64,000 nt of DNA from JAKACA01 sp049510975. GTDB taxonomy: Bacteria > Actinomycetota > Acidimicrobiia > Acidimicrobiales > Bog-793. This document shows, piece by piece, positions 43,257-51,971 of the stretch. Position 1 is the stretch's first letter. The number at the start of each line of letters is the position of its first letter. The notes below the pieces were generated by a model, which saw nothing but the letters and a program-made list of their open reading frames with translations, was not told where the DNA came from and did no database searches. Where the stretch lies: NCBI GenBank assembly GCA_049510975.1, contig JBEKYM010000008.1:29974-93973 (forward strand), given 5' to 3'. Made by a program: the position numbers and the translations under genes.

Positions 43257-44864
43257 TCAGCCGCCCTGCAGCGCGAGCGCCGCCTTCAGGACCGGCAGCA
43301 GCACTGGCCCGGCAACAGTTGCTCCGGTCGGGCTGTAGATGCCGCTCGAGCACTCGGCCTGGGTGACCGGCAGCATCGCCGCCACCGCCACCGTTGGCGT
43401 CTGGCCCTTGGCAGCGGGGCCGAGGGCGATGAGCCAGTTGTAGGTCCCACAGGTGTTCGAGGTGGGTTCCGCCGTACCCGTCTTGGCGGCGATGGTGGGG
43501 CCGCCGCCGGCGTACCAGCTGGCGAAGAGGCCCTGTGCCGTCGCCCCGGGCACGAGGGTGACGCCGGTCATGAGCTGGCGTACCTGCTCAGCGGTTGCCG
43601 CCGACGTGGCCCGCTTCCACATGTGAGGGTGGTAGACGAACTCGGTGTGCCCGTATGGGTTGACGGCCCGGTCGACGACGTGGGGGGCCATGATGACGCC
43701 GTTGTCGGCGATCGCCGAAGCCACCATCGCCATCTCGAGCACGGTCGCACCGTCGTCGAACTGGCCGATGGCCGTGTAGCCGATGTAGGGAAGGGCATTG
43801 CCGACGGCCGATGCGGGGGCGATCAGTGACGGTTGGGCGTTCGGCAGGTCGATCGGCGGGATGGCGTTCGGGCCGTCGCAGACGTTCTGCTCGGTCGCCA
43901 GCCCGGCGCAGAAGCCGAAGGCCTCCGCCTCCTCGGAGAGCGATTGGTAGCCGAGCTCGTCACCCACGCGCACGTAGGCGATGTCGCACGAGTAGGCCAG
44001 GATCGTGGGGAGGTAACCGGGACTGCCTGGGCAGGTTCCGCCGCCGTAGTTGTGGAACACCGGGGACCCGGGCGAGTGCGGGAACGTGTAGGTCGCCTGT
44101 GGCTGGAAGACCTGGTGCTCGATCGCCGGGTCATGGTCGAAGACGGCCGAGGTCGTGATCACCTTCATGGTGGAGCCCGGCGGCTCTCGCTGCTGGATGG
44201 CGAAGTTCGTCCGCGGGTCGAGGCCGGTGTTGACGCCGAGCTTGTAGTCGCGCTCGGCGAGCTTGTTGACGGCGGCGGGGTTGTGGACGGCGAAGGTGTT
44301 CGGGTTGTAGTTCGGGTATCCGTACATGGCAAGGACGGCGCCGGTGCGGGGGTTGAGGACGACGATGGAGCCGCGGTCCTTGGCCGGCGAGGCGTCGAGG
44401 GAGGCCATGGCGGCCGCTTGCAGTTTCTCCGAGAGCGTCAGGTAGACGTTGTCGGTCTCGTCGTGGTGTCCGAGCACGGCTCCGAGCGAGCCGGCCGGCG
44501 CCGGGTGCTCGGCGAGGTAGCTGTTGTAGCTCGCCTCGAGGCCGGTGTACGCGTCGACGGCGTTGGAGAAGTAGCCGGTGATGTCGGAGAACATGCGGGC
44601 CGTCAGCTTCGGGTAGACGCGCTGGTAGCCGAAGACGGACTTCGTCGGTCGAGAGTAGGCAAGGACGACGCCGTCGGCGCTGATGATCTCGCCCCGGGCT
44701 TCGGGGAACGTCGACGGCAGCGTCGTCGTCGTCTGGAAGAACGGGTTGTTGCTGATGGCGGACGACTCGCGGACCTGCAGGTTGTTCATCTGTACGAAGA
44801 GCACGATGAAACACAGGAGCAGGACGAGGCCCACACCCGTCACCCTTCGGTCGATCGACGGCAA
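43257..44864 (-). CDS. Penicillin-binding protein (PbpA-like class B transpeptidase)
   Basis: A 535-residue peptidoglycan transpeptidase. An N-terminal membrane anchor (GVGLVLLLCFIVLFVQ) is followed by a dimerisation domain (SEARGEIISADGVVLAYS-like) and the transpeptidase with SxxK (PGSTMKVI), SxD (YSCDIAYV) and KTG (AAKTGTAEP). It resembles PbpA of the rodA-pbpA-pknB locus in actinobacteria, but those partner genes are not here. It starts at TTG 44864, with GGAGAGG upstream. Another PBP with a MecA_N domain lies at 21865. Confidence 0.9.
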   Translation of the reverse strand: MPSIDRRVTGVGLVLLLCFIVLFVQMNNLQVRESSAISNNPFFQTTTTLPSTFPEARGEIISADGVVLAYSRPTKSVFGYQRVYPKLTARMFSDITGYFSNAVDAYTGLEASYNSYLAEHPAPAGSLGAVLGHHDETDNVYLTLSEKLQAAAMASLDASPAKDRGSIVVLNPRTGAVLAMYGYPNYNPNTFAVHNPAAVNKLAERDYKLGVNTGLDPRTNFAIQQREPPGSTMKVITTSAVFDHDPAIEHQVFQPQATYTFPHSPGSPVFHNYGGGTCPGSPGYLPTILAYSCDIAYVRVGDELGYQSLSEEAEAFGFCAGLATEQNVCDGPNAIPPIDLPNAQPSLIAPASAVGNALPYIGYTAIGQFDDGATVLEMAMVASAIADNGVIMAPHVVDRAVNPYGHTEFVYHPHMWKRATSAATAEQVRQLMTGVTLVPGATAQGLFASWYAGGGPTIAAKTGTAEPTSNTCGTYNWLIALGPAAKGQTPTVAVAAMLPVTQAECSSGIYSPTGATVAGPVLLPVLKAALALQGG

Positions 44865-45023
44865 CCCTGCACCTCTCCAGTCGGCTGGCGGGACGCCCCC
44901 AGTGTTCCACGCCGGTAACTCAGGCCGGCGTCACCGGGTCGTCCCGAAGGCTCTGGGATTCGAAGTCGTCCGGCCCAGGCTCATGGCTCGCCGACAGGCC
45001 CGGTGCGGCCGCAATCGGTTCCC

Positions 45024-45029
45024 TAGACT
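45024..45029 (+). promoter_or_regulatory. -10 element (TAGACT), leaderless start
   Basis: TAGACT ends six bases before ATG 45036 of bcp; no Shine-Dalgarno. Confidence 0.5.
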
Positions 45030-45035
45030 GGCGCC

Positions 45036-45500
45036 ATGAACGCCGGCGACCTTGCACCCGATTTCGAGCTGCCTGCTGACGACGGCAGCACGATCCGGCT
45101 CTCCGATCAGCTCGCCAAGGGCAGGGTCGTCCTGTTCTTCTACCCGAAGGCCATGACGCCGGGGTGCACGGCCGAGAGCTGCAGCTTCCGCGACCGCGGG
45201 CAGGATTTCTCGGACCTCGGAGCGCTCCGGCTCGGGGTCAGCCTCGACTCGGTGGACAAGCAGCACCAGTTCTCCACCAAGCACTCCTTCGACTTCCCGC
45301 TGCTGTCGGACCAGGGCGGCGCCGTCGCCCGCCAGTTCGGCGTGAAGCGGGCATTGCTGCCGGTCACGAAACGAGCCACGTTCGTCATCGACACCGATCG
45401 CACGGTGCTGGCCGTCATCCAGAGCGAGTTCGACACCGACCGCCACAGCGCCGAGGCACTCGAGGTCCTGCGGTCGAAGGCGGGCGCCGGCGCCGGCTGA
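45036..45500 (+). CDS. bcp: Peroxiredoxin, Bcp/PrxQ type
   Basis: A 154-residue thioredoxin-fold peroxidase. The peroxidatic Cys44 lies in TPGCTAESCSFRD, with the resolving Cys49 five residues on, as in alpha-helix-type PrxQ. It reduces hydrogen peroxide and organic hydroperoxides using thioredoxin or similar donors in the cytoplasm. FFYPKAMTPGC and LLSDQGG match the family. The gene is monocistronic with a leaderless-type start, divergent from the penicillin-binding protein gene. Confidence 0.93.
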   Translation: MNAGDLAPDFELPADDGSTIRLSDQLAKGRVVLFFYPKAMTPGCTAESCSFRDRGQDFSDLGALRLGVSLDSVDKQHQFSTKHSFDFPLLSDQGGAVARQFGVKRALLPVTKRATFVIDTDRTVLAVIQSEFDTDRHSAEALEVLRSKAGAGAG

Positions 45501-45602
45501 ACGGCGACGCCCGGCCGCGCGCAATCCCGACAGTCTCCTTGCCCGTAGCACTGTGAGCCGGCGTGCACGGAGCCGCGGCCGCGTATTTGGGGAGGACACC
45601 AC

Positions 45603-46127
45603 ATGACCAGCCAAGCCACCACCGACGCACCCGATCGGCGGCCTGAGGTTCTGCGCACGGCGCGACGGCGGACGGCTCGCATCGCCGTGGCCGTGCTCGC
45701 CGCAGCCGGCGTCGTCGCGGGTCTCGCTGCCCCGGCCGCAATGGCGGCGCCGGCTCGCCATGCCACGGTGCACGTGGCGACCCCTGCGACGAAGACACCC
45801 ATCGTGGTGAAGGCCGCCACGCGGAAGGGTTTTGGCAAGATTCTCGTGACGGCGAAAGGCGGAGCGCTCTACCGGGACACGAACGACGGGCCGAACGACC
45901 CGACGTGCACGGGGTCGTGCGCCAGCATCTGGCCCCCCTTGGTGTTGCCTGCCGGCGACACCACACCGAAGGGCGGCAAAGGCGTGACGGGGCTCGGCAC
46001 GGTCAAGCTCGCCAACGGCGACCTGCAAGTGACCTACAACACCGAGCCGCTGTACACCTTCGTCGGTGACTCCGGAAAGAGCGTGAACGGCAACGGAGAC
46101 GGCCCCTTCCTCGTCGTGCCGGCGTGA
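45603..46127 (+). CDS. Secreted protein with Lipoprotein_15-type repeats (PF03640-like)
   Basis: A 174-residue exported protein. After an Arg-rich N-terminus a hydrophobic segment (IAVAVLAAAGVVAGLAAPAA) leads to a signal-peptidase-type AMA-A site. The mature part contains the pattern GKILVTAKGGALYRDTNDG, TCTGSCASIWPPLVLPAG and YNTEPLYTFVGDSGKSV, which matches the secreted repeat of unknown function found in actinobacteria. GGGGAGG precedes ATG 45603. Two cysteines close together (TCTGSC) may bind metal or form a disulphide. The gene stands 102 bases after bcp. Confidence 0.85.
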   Translation: MTSQATTDAPDRRPEVLRTARRRTARIAVAVLAAAGVVAGLAAPAAMAAPARHATVHVATPATKTPIVVKAATRKGFGKILVTAKGGALYRDTNDGPNDPTCTGSCASIWPPLVLPAGDTTPKGGKGVTGLGTVKLANGDLQVTYNTEPLYTFVGDSGKSVNGNGDGPFLVVPA

Positions 46128-46186
46128 GCCGGCGGGTACTGGCCTGACCGCTCGATCTGCGGTGGGTGGGTGAGCAGGGGAGCCGC

Positions 46187-46636
46187 CTAACCGGCGGAAC
46201 CGGGGCCGGCGGCGGAGCCGGCACCGGTGCCGGTTGCGGCCGTCCACTGCCCGTACGGCAGCCCGTCGGGGATCTGCCAGAAACTCCGCGTGTGCGTGGA
46301 CCCATCCTCGCCGAAGCGGTAGAGATCCACGCTGTCGATCACGACCGAGCGCCCCCTCACGGTGCCCTCGTTGCGGCAGACGGCGGCGGCCTCGTTCCCA
46401 CACACGATGATCCGCTCGACGGTGATGTAGAGACGGTCGGTTCCGGTCCGGTCCCACACCTCGGCGAGGATGTCCCAGCCGTGCTTGGCGGGCGTGCCGA
46501 TGGGGTCCTCCAAGGTGTGGAGACCGGGCGTGACCGACTTCCAGTGCGCCAGCCACCCGTCCCGGTCGTCGGCGTTCCACAGCTCGTAGCTGCGCCCGAC
46601 GATCCGGGCGATCTCGTCGCCTGAGGGCACTGTCAT
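46187..46636 (-). CDS. NTF2-like (SnoaL) protein
   Basis: A 149-residue cone-fold protein. The first helix holds VGRSYELWNADDRDGWLAHW, then EDPIGTPAKHG, RIIVCGNEAAAVCRNEGTV and IDSVDLYRFGEDG. The last 20 residues are an Ala/Gly/Thr tail. The substrate is unknown. ATG 46636 is selected over an upstream ATG 46651, because AAGGAG ends seven bases before it. It is divergent from the DUF1707 gene, with 45 bases between. Confidence 0.8.
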   Translation of the reverse strand: MTVPSGDEIARIVGRSYELWNADDRDGWLAHWKSVTPGLHTLEDPIGTPAKHGWDILAEVWDRTGTDRLYITVERIIVCGNEAAAVCRNEGTVRGRSVVIDSVDLYRFGEDGSTHTRSFWQIPDGLPYGQWTAATGTGAGSAAGPGSAG

Positions 46637-46668
46637 GGCTTTCTCCTTCATCGTGAGCCCGGACGGCC

Positions 46669-46674
46669 GATAAT
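46669..46674 (+). promoter_or_regulatory. -10 element (GATAAT), leaderless start
   Basis: GATAAT ends seven bases before GTG 46682 in the 45-base gap between divergent genes; the overlapping TAATTT also fits. Confidence 0.5.
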
Positions 46675-46681
46675 TTCAGCT

Positions 46682-47143
46682 GTGAAAGTCGGCACCGACG
46701 AGGCAGGACGACGCAGGGCGCCCTCGGAGCCGGATCGCGCTCGTGCGATCGCCACGATACGAGCCTGTGGAACCCACGGCCTGCTCAGCAACCGGCAGGT
46801 GGACGAGCAACTCGAACATGCCTTCCGGGCCAAGACCGTGGCGGAGCTCGACGCCGTCCTGGGGGCCCTCCCGCGCTCTCCGCACGTCGCCGCCGGCGTC
46901 GTGATGGCCCACGGGCTCCCCATTGTCGCCCCGGCCCCGCCGAAGCCCTGGTGGCACGGGATCGTGGCGTGGGCGGTCGCTGTCAACGTCCTCTGGGTCG
47001 TCGTGTGGTTCATCACCGGGGGACCAGTGGGCTGGCTGGTGCTGGCGGTCGCCTCGTCAGGCATCGCTTTCACGGTCCGGTTCGCCTCGCGCCACCGCCG
47101 CCACGTCAGCGGCAAGGCGCCGCGGCGCCGGCGGAGGTACTGA
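46682..47143 (+). CDS. DUF1707 membrane protein
   Basis: A 153-residue protein. The N-terminal DUF1707 (SHOCT-like) domain reads EPDRARAIATIRACGTHGLLSNRQVDEQLEHAF, followed by a two-helix membrane domain (GIVAWAVAVNVLWVVVWFITG and GWLVLAVASSGIAFTV) and a basic tail (RRHVSGKAPRRRRRY). DUF1707 is common in actinobacterial membrane regulators of unknown mechanism. GTG 46682 is preceded by a leaderless-type promoter. Confidence 0.82.
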   Translation: MKVGTDEAGRRRAPSEPDRARAIATIRACGTHGLLSNRQVDEQLEHAFRAKTVAELDAVLGALPRSPHVAAGVVMAHGLPIVAPAPPKPWWHGIVAWAVAVNVLWVVVWFITGGPVGWLVLAVASSGIAFTVRFASRHRRHVSGKAPRRRRRY

Positions 47144-47190
47144 GGCAGCCCGGCGGCACAGCGAAGCGTCGCTCGGCGGCGGCCCTTACC

Positions 47191-47628
47191 TCAATGCTCC
47201 TCGCGTACCACCAGTACCGGGCAGTGGGAGTGATGGACGCACTGGCTGGACACCGATCCCATGACGAGCCCCATGAAACCGCCGAGACCCCGCGATCCGA
47301 CCACGAGCAACGTGGCCTCCCGGCTCGCCTCGATCAACACCTCGGCCGGGTTCCCCGGCACGCCGATGTAGTCCACGGCGAGGCCCTCGACCGACGGCCC
47401 GGCGGCGGCGACTCGTTGCAGCAGCTCTTTGGCATCGGCTTCGAGGTGGGCATACAGCTCGTCGCCGGTCGAGCCGGTGAGGGCGGACAGGACCGGGTAG
47501 GCGTGCACGACGTGGAGTCGAGCGCCGCGTAGCCGGGCTTCTTCGACGGCAAACGCGAGAGCGGTGGCAGCCTCGGGCGAGCCGTCCACGCCGACGAGGA
47601 TCAGCGGCGATGTCGGGGCATCGGTCAT
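47191..47628 (-). CDS. Universal stress protein (UspA family)
   Basis: A 145-residue single-domain USP. It begins ILVGVDGSPEAATALAFA, and the ATP-binding motif Gx2Gx9G(S/T) is visible in VVGSRGLGGFMGLVMGSVSS, so it should be an ATP-binding member. AAGGAG precedes ATG 47628. It is a cytoplasmic stress-related protein, convergent with the DUF1707 gene. Confidence 0.9.
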   Translation of the reverse strand: MTDAPTSPLILVGVDGSPEAATALAFAVEEARLRGARLHVVHAYPVLSALTGSTGDELYAHLEADAKELLQRVAAAGPSVEGLAVDYIGVPGNPAEVLIEASREATLLVVGSRGLGGFMGLVMGSVSSQCVHHSHCPVLVVREEH

Positions 47629-47774
47629 GGGCAGCTCACTCCTTTGTGTGGCCGCCGGCGGTCGGCAGCAGTGGTCAGTGCTCCCATTCCAGCATGCGGG
47701 CAGGTGCGGCGCTCGGGGACAGGAGCGGCCGCCGAGGACTGCGGACCGCGACGCACCGGCCCGGTGGGGAGTTG

Positions 47775-47799
47775 CGGGCCGGGATGACGCCCCGGCCCG
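47775..47799 (-). terminator. Hairpin terminator after the Cys-rich secreted protein
   Basis: A perfect nine-base inverted repeat (47775-47783 and 47791-47799) with a seven-base loop, six bases beyond the stop at 47805 on the minus strand. Confidence 0.6.
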
Positions 47800-47804
47800 T
47801 CAGC

Positions 47805-48695
47805 TCACGGCGTGCGGGCTCCGGCCTGTCGCGGACCGGCGGGGGCGTTGGCGTACTGCAGCAGCGTGGCGATGTAGTCGTTGGTGTTCTCGGTGACACC
47901 GTCGTTCGGGTCGCTGGGGTCCGGTACGCAGACGTAGACCACACAGGAATACTGGAACTCGATGGGCAGCACGACGAAGGCGCAGTAGCCCGGGATGGCT
48001 CCTTCGGCGATGTTGGCGGCGCTCGGCGGGCAGTCGACGCCGGCGGTGCCCGGGTTGAAGGGCGTCGTGGTGCCGGTCTCCTCGACCGGGCCGTAGGCGG
48101 TGCCCTTCGGGTGCCCGAGCTTCCAGGTCTCGGTCCAGCCGTTGATGCCCGCCCCGTCCGTGGCGCAATTCAGCGTCCCCGGCAGACCGCCGAAGATCGA
48201 CCCGAGCGTCTTCACCGTCGTGCACTGGTTGTAGGACGTCCCGTGGTAGTCCGGGGCGTTGTTGGGCCCGGAGTTGTAGTCCGACAGCACGACGATGTTG
48301 TTGAGGTCGCAGTCGCTCTGGCCCGTGGCGATGTCAGTGGCGGCAAGCGTGCTGCAGAAGAGGCCGGCTACCCAGAAGCCGGCGTTGCAGGTTCCAAACA
48401 GGGTTGGGCAGTCGGCCGGCGTCACCGGGCACTGCGAGCTCGACGGCGAGCCGAGCCAGTCGGTCTTGAGCGTCAAGGTCTCGCCGCCGCTCAGGTTGGT
48501 GGACGGCGAGATGTTCACGTGCCCGCAGGCCTTGTTGCCGATGCTGATGGAGTGGGCCGGCCTGACCGCCGTGCTCGCACCGGCCGGCGAGGCGGTCGCC
48601 GAGGCGATGGCGATCATGCCGATCCCGAGACAGCTCGCCAAACCGACCGTTCGCACCAGCTGTGTTGCGCGCCTGCGTGTGCCACACGACGACAT
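47805..48695 (-). CDS. Cysteine-rich secreted protein, function unknown
   Basis: A 296-residue exported protein. The N-terminus has a Sec signal (GLASCLGIGMIAIASATASP, cleavage near AGA-S). The mature protein has twelve cysteines, an even number that suggests up to six disulphides, and is rich in Gly, Thr, Asn and aromatic residues. No catalytic motif or known domain is recognised. GAGGGGG precedes ATG 48695. A strong hairpin follows it. The even Cys count and lack of paralogues in the window make it a candidate surface or extracellular structural protein. Confidence 0.75.
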   Translation of the reverse strand: MSSCGTRRRATQLVRTVGLASCLGIGMIAIASATASPAGASTAVRPAHSISIGNKACGHVNISPSTNLSGGETLTLKTDWLGSPSSSQCPVTPADCPTLFGTCNAGFWVAGLFCSTLAATDIATGQSDCDLNNIVVLSDYNSGPNNAPDYHGTSYNQCTTVKTLGSIFGGLPGTLNCATDGAGINGWTETWKLGHPKGTAYGPVEETGTTTPFNPGTAGVDCPPSAANIAEGAIPGYCAFVVLPIEFQYSCVVYVCVPDPSDPNDGVTENTNDYIATLLQYANAPAGPRQAGARTP

Positions 48696-48829
48696 GAGTT
48701 CCCCCTCTGTGCCCTAGCAGCTCGTCGCCCGGTGTCCCCGGGTGCGCTGCGTAGCTTACCAACCGGTCACCTACGGTGCCAGGGTCCTGCCACATCGTCG
48801 CAGCCGGCCGAGCCGATGCATCGGCGGCG

Positions 48830-48835
48830 TAGTGT
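48830..48835 (+). promoter_or_regulatory. -10 element (TAGTGT), leaderless start
   Basis: TAGTGT ends six bases before ATG 48842; no ribosome-binding site. Confidence 0.5.
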
Positions 48836-48841
48836 CGGGCC

Positions 48842-50038
48842 ATGAAGGCGCTCGTCTTCCACCACCAGCTCGCTCGCGAGGCGGCGGCGAAGATCACCGG
48901 CACGTTCGACAAGCGCGGCTTCGTCGCTCGCTACGGCCCGGTGAGCCTCGACGACGTGGCCGAGCCGGCGATCCCGGGACCGGGATGGGTGACGTGCGAC
49001 ACCATCGTGAGCGGGCTGTGCGGCTCCGACGCCAAGCAGATCCTGTTGAACGGATCGCGCGACAACCCGCTCACGGCGTTGCTCAGCTTCCCGCACGTCC
49101 TCGGCCACGAGGCCGTCGCCCGTCGCAGCGACACGGGGGAGCGCGTCGTGCTCAACCCGTGGTTGTCCTGCGGCCCCCGCGGGATCGACCCGCCCTGCCG
49201 GGCGTGCGAGCAGGGCCGCTACCCGTGGTGCCGGAACTTCACCCGCGGGATGATCCCGCCGGCGTTGCACCTCGGCAACTGCGCCGGGGCGGCGGGGGCG
49301 CATGCGGAGCGTTTCGCCGCTCACGAGGGCCAGCTCTTCGCCGTCCCCGAAGATGTCCCTGACGAGGTCGCCGTGCTGGCGGATCCGGTCAGCGTCTCGT
49401 TGCGCACGATCCTGCTGCACCCGCCCACCGCCGGCCTGCCGGCAGTCGTGTACGGCTCGGGCACGCTGGCCTTTGCCGCAGTCGCCCTCGTGCGCCTGCT
49501 CTACCCGGACACCGAGGTCTGGGCGGTCACCCGGTCCGGCCCGCGGGCGGAGATGGCCGAGCGCATGGGCGCCCACGCCGTGCTCCCCTCCGACCCCGAC
49601 GCCCTCGTCGCCGCAGTCGCCGACCGGATGGGCCTGAAGACGCTCGTTCCGTGGAGCGGCCGGGAGTGGCTGCAGGACGGGCCGTCGGTCGTCTACGACA
49701 CGATCGGGTCGATCGAGACGGTGGAGACGTCGCTGCGGATCCTCGATACCGGCGGGACGCTCGTGGTCAGTGGCGTGGAGCCGCCCGGTCGCTTCGAGTG
49801 GACGCCGCTGTACTTCAAGGAGCTGCGTGTGATCGGATCGAACGCCTTCGGCCTCGAGGAGGTCGGAGGCGTCCGCAAGCACGCCTTCGAGCACTACTTC
49901 GACTGGGTGGCGGGCGGCCTCGACTTGAGCCCGCTCGTCACGCACCGGTTCGCCCTCGACGAGTGGGACACGGCCGTGCTCACGGCCGCGCAGGCGAGCA
50001 AGACGGGAGCGATCAAGGTCGTCCTGCGCCCGTCTTAG
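48842..50038 (+). CDS. Zinc-dependent alcohol dehydrogenase-like oxidoreductase (MDR)
   Basis: A 398-residue medium-chain dehydrogenase. The catalytic zinc region shows GLCGSDAKQILL and GHEAVARR; the structural zinc loop has CxxC-type cysteines (PPCRACEQGRYPWC). The coenzyme domain has AVVYGSGTLAFAAVALVRLL. It should oxidise an alcohol or polyol with NAD(P)+; the substrate is unknown. ATG 48842 has TAGTGT six bases upstream. It is monocistronic and convergent with the PPOX gene. Confidence 0.88.
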   Translation: MKALVFHHQLAREAAAKITGTFDKRGFVARYGPVSLDDVAEPAIPGPGWVTCDTIVSGLCGSDAKQILLNGSRDNPLTALLSFPHVLGHEAVARRSDTGERVVLNPWLSCGPRGIDPPCRACEQGRYPWCRNFTRGMIPPALHLGNCAGAAGAHAERFAAHEGQLFAVPEDVPDEVAVLADPVSVSLRTILLHPPTAGLPAVVYGSGTLAFAAVALVRLLYPDTEVWAVTRSGPRAEMAERMGAHAVLPSDPDALVAAVADRMGLKTLVPWSGREWLQDGPSVVYDTIGSIETVETSLRILDTGGTLVVSGVEPPGRFEWTPLYFKELRVIGSNAFGLEEVGGVRKHAFEHYFDWVAGGLDLSPLVTHRFALDEWDTAVLTAAQASKTGAIKVVLRPS

Positions 50039-50059
50039 CCCGAGGCGTGCTGCGCCCGC

Positions 50060-50581
50060 TCAGGGTCGAATGGGTGGCAGGCCGAGCTTGCGGTGATCCC
50101 AGCTGACGGTCCGCTCGACGTGCAGCTTCACGACGACCCGCTTGGCCAGCATCGTCTCCACGAACGGCAGCATCTCGTCGGTGTACGGGGCGTAGTACCG
50201 GCTGAAGACGCTCTTTCCGAGCTCGAGCAGGCGTTCGGGATCCTCGACGATCTCCGCCCGGCCCACGAGCTCGACCCCGCGCAGCTCGTCGTAGTGGTCG
50301 CCGTCCTCGAACATCACCGTGAGGCGCGGGTCCCGCCGGAGGTTCTGAGCCTTCTGGGACTTCGCCTTGGTCTCGATGGCCACGCACCCCTCGAGGAAGC
50401 CGTACCACATCGCCACGGCGTGGATGCTCCCGTCATGGTTGAGCGTGCACATCGTCATCGGCCTGCGCTCCTCGAGGAATGCCGCCACCTCGTCCGGCGT
50501 CATCTTGATCTGCGCACGCTGGTTCACTCCGCCGCCCATGCCGAGCGGGTGGACTTCCGGGCCTGCTTGCTCATTGGTCAC
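50060..50581 (-). CDS. PPOX-class (pyridoxamine oxidase-fold) flavin or F420 protein
   Basis: A 173-residue split-barrel protein. Motifs are MTPDEVAAFLEERRPMTMCTL, SIHAVAMWYGFLEGCVAIET, SQKAQNLRRDPRLTVMFE and GVELVGRAEIVEDPERLLEL, as in PPOX-class enzymes that bind FMN or F420. The substrate is unknown. GTG 50581 has GGAAGG seven bases upstream. It overlaps the DUF3052 stop by four bases (GTGA), so the two are coupled. Confidence 0.86.
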   Translation of the reverse strand: MTNEQAGPEVHPLGMGGGVNQRAQIKMTPDEVAAFLEERRPMTMCTLNHDGSIHAVAMWYGFLEGCVAIETKAKSQKAQNLRRDPRLTVMFEDGDHYDELRGVELVGRAEIVEDPERLLELGKSVFSRYYAPYTDEMLPFVETMLAKRVVVKLHVERTVSWDHRKLGLPPIRP

Positions 50582-51018
50582 GTCGCTTCCTTCCTCTTGT
50601 TGAACCGGAGCCCCGACCAGTCCGAGTCGATGGCACACACTTTGAAATCGACGAGGCCATGGGCGATGGCCGCGCGACGAACGACGACGTCCGACAAGTC
50701 GGAGGCGAGCGGCGACGTCCGCTTCGGCCAGGCGATCCACAGCCCGCTGTTGGCGCCTCGCGGAGCCATGAAGGCGATGCGGCGCTCCAGGGCCGAGCAG
50801 GATCGGACGAACCAGACCGTGAGATCCGCCTTGGACCGCGAACCGCGCCGGATCGTCGCACCCGCCGGCAGCTCACCGAGATCGAAACCCTCCGGCGCCT
50901 CCAGCAAACTCACGACGGACCCCTCGCGCACACCGAGCTTGCGCCAGAGCGGCGGACCCGGACGCTGCCCGGCACCGCTGCCGGCAGCAGGGTTCTGGGC
51001 CGCACACATGGCCCGCAT
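50578..51018 (-). CDS. DUF3052-family protein
   Basis: A 146-residue protein of the DUF3052 family. Recognisable parts are PPLWRKLGVREGSVVSLLEAPEG, the FDLGELPAGATIRRG segment, DLTVWFVRSCSALERRI, the GLWIAWPK motif and GLVDFKVCAIDSDWSGLRFN. Its biochemical role is unknown. The N-terminal 15 residues are Ala/Gly-rich; ATG 51018 or ATG 51009 could start it, and neither has a good Shine-Dalgarno. It is the first gene of the coupled pair with the PPOX gene. Confidence 0.85.
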   Translation of the reverse strand: MRAMCAAQNPAAGSGAGQRPGPPLWRKLGVREGSVVSLLEAPEGFDLGELPAGATIRRGSRSKADLTVWFVRSCSALERRIAFMAPRGANSGLWIAWPKRTSPLASDLSDVVVRRAAIAHGLVDFKVCAIDSDWSGLRFNKRKEAT

Positions 51019-51065
51019 GATGACATGTTGCAGCAGGTCGCGGCCGCTGACCGCCTCCGGTGACC

Positions 51066-51071
51066 TAAAAT
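51066..51071 (+). promoter_or_regulatory. -10 element (TAAAAT)
   Basis: TAAAAT ends eleven bases before ATG 51083 in the gap between divergent genes; the 5' leader would be only a few bases. Confidence 0.4.
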
Positions 51072-51082
51072 GCCCGGACCTC

Positions 51083-51868
51083 ATGAGATCTGCTCGCTCT
51101 TCTCGTCGCGCCCCCATGCGGGCCGCCCTCGTGGCCGCCGCCCTCTTGGCGGCCGGCTGCGGGTCCGGCGGCGCCATCCACGTCTCGACGACGGCGCCCT
51201 CGGTGCCGCCGAGCTCGGCCACACCGGTGTCCACGCATCCGACGACCACGACTCGTGCCCCGGCCCGCAAGCGGCACCCGACCACGACGACCACGAGCAC
51301 GTCGACGACCGGGCTCGGTGTGACACAGCCGACGGGCACGACGCCGTTGCCATCTCCCTCCTGTGCCGTCCCGCCGCTCCAGCCGCCGGCAGCGGGCCTC
51401 GTCGTCGGGCGTGTCACCGCCGTCGGCGACTCGGTCATGATCGACCTCGAACCGTCGCTCGAAGCCGACGTGAAGGGGATCGCCTTCGACGCCGTCGTCG
51501 GCCAGCAGTGGTCCGACGGCATCGGCGAGGTCCAGCAGCTCCGGTCCGACGGACAGCTCGGGTCCGTCGTCGTCATCGAGCTCGGGACGAACGGCCCCAT
51601 CTCTGCCGGGCTCTTCGACGAGATGATGGCGCAGCTCCAAGGCGTCTCGCGAGTCGTGTTCGTGACGAACTACGTGCCGGACTCTTACGAGACGTCCAAC
51701 AACGACATCATCATCTCGGGCGCCGCTCAGTACAAGAACGCCGCCGTGGCGAACTGGTACGCATTGGCGGCTGCCAACCCAGGGTGGCTCTGCCCGGACG
51801 GCTACCACCTGTCCTGTGGCGGGCCCGGCGCCGGCGAGCTGGCTGGCCTGATCGCGAAGTGCGTCTGA
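51083..51868 (+). CDS. SGNH-hydrolase-like lipoprotein
   Basis: A 261-residue exported protein. The signal sequence ends in a lipobox (LAAGC: ALLAAGCGSGG), followed by a long Ser/Thr/Pro linker with TTTTR-type repeats. The SGNH domain has block I AVGDSVMIDLEPSLE (GDS), block III IELGTNGP and block V CPDGYHLS (DxxH). It is like the periplasmic SGNH domain of acyltransferase-3 proteins but stands alone. It probably removes or transfers acyl groups on envelope sugars. ATG 51083 is used; ATG 51116 is possible. Confidence 0.83.
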   Translation: MRSARSSRRAPMRAALVAAALLAAGCGSGGAIHVSTTAPSVPPSSATPVSTHPTTTTRAPARKRHPTTTTTSTSTTGLGVTQPTGTTPLPSPSCAVPPLQPPAAGLVVGRVTAVGDSVMIDLEPSLEADVKGIAFDAVVGQQWSDGIGEVQQLRSDGQLGSVVVIELGTNGPISAGLFDEMMAQLQGVSRVVFVTNYVPDSYETSNNDIIISGAAQYKNAAVANWYALAAANPGWLCPDGYHLSCGGPGAGELAGLIAKCV

Positions 51869-51971
51869 TCCCAGAGGCCGAGCCGGCCGGCTGACCGGCC
51901 CCATCGGTCACGAGAGCGGCGAGGTTCGACCAGACTGACGAGGCGACGTTTCACAGACAGGAGCATGTGCC

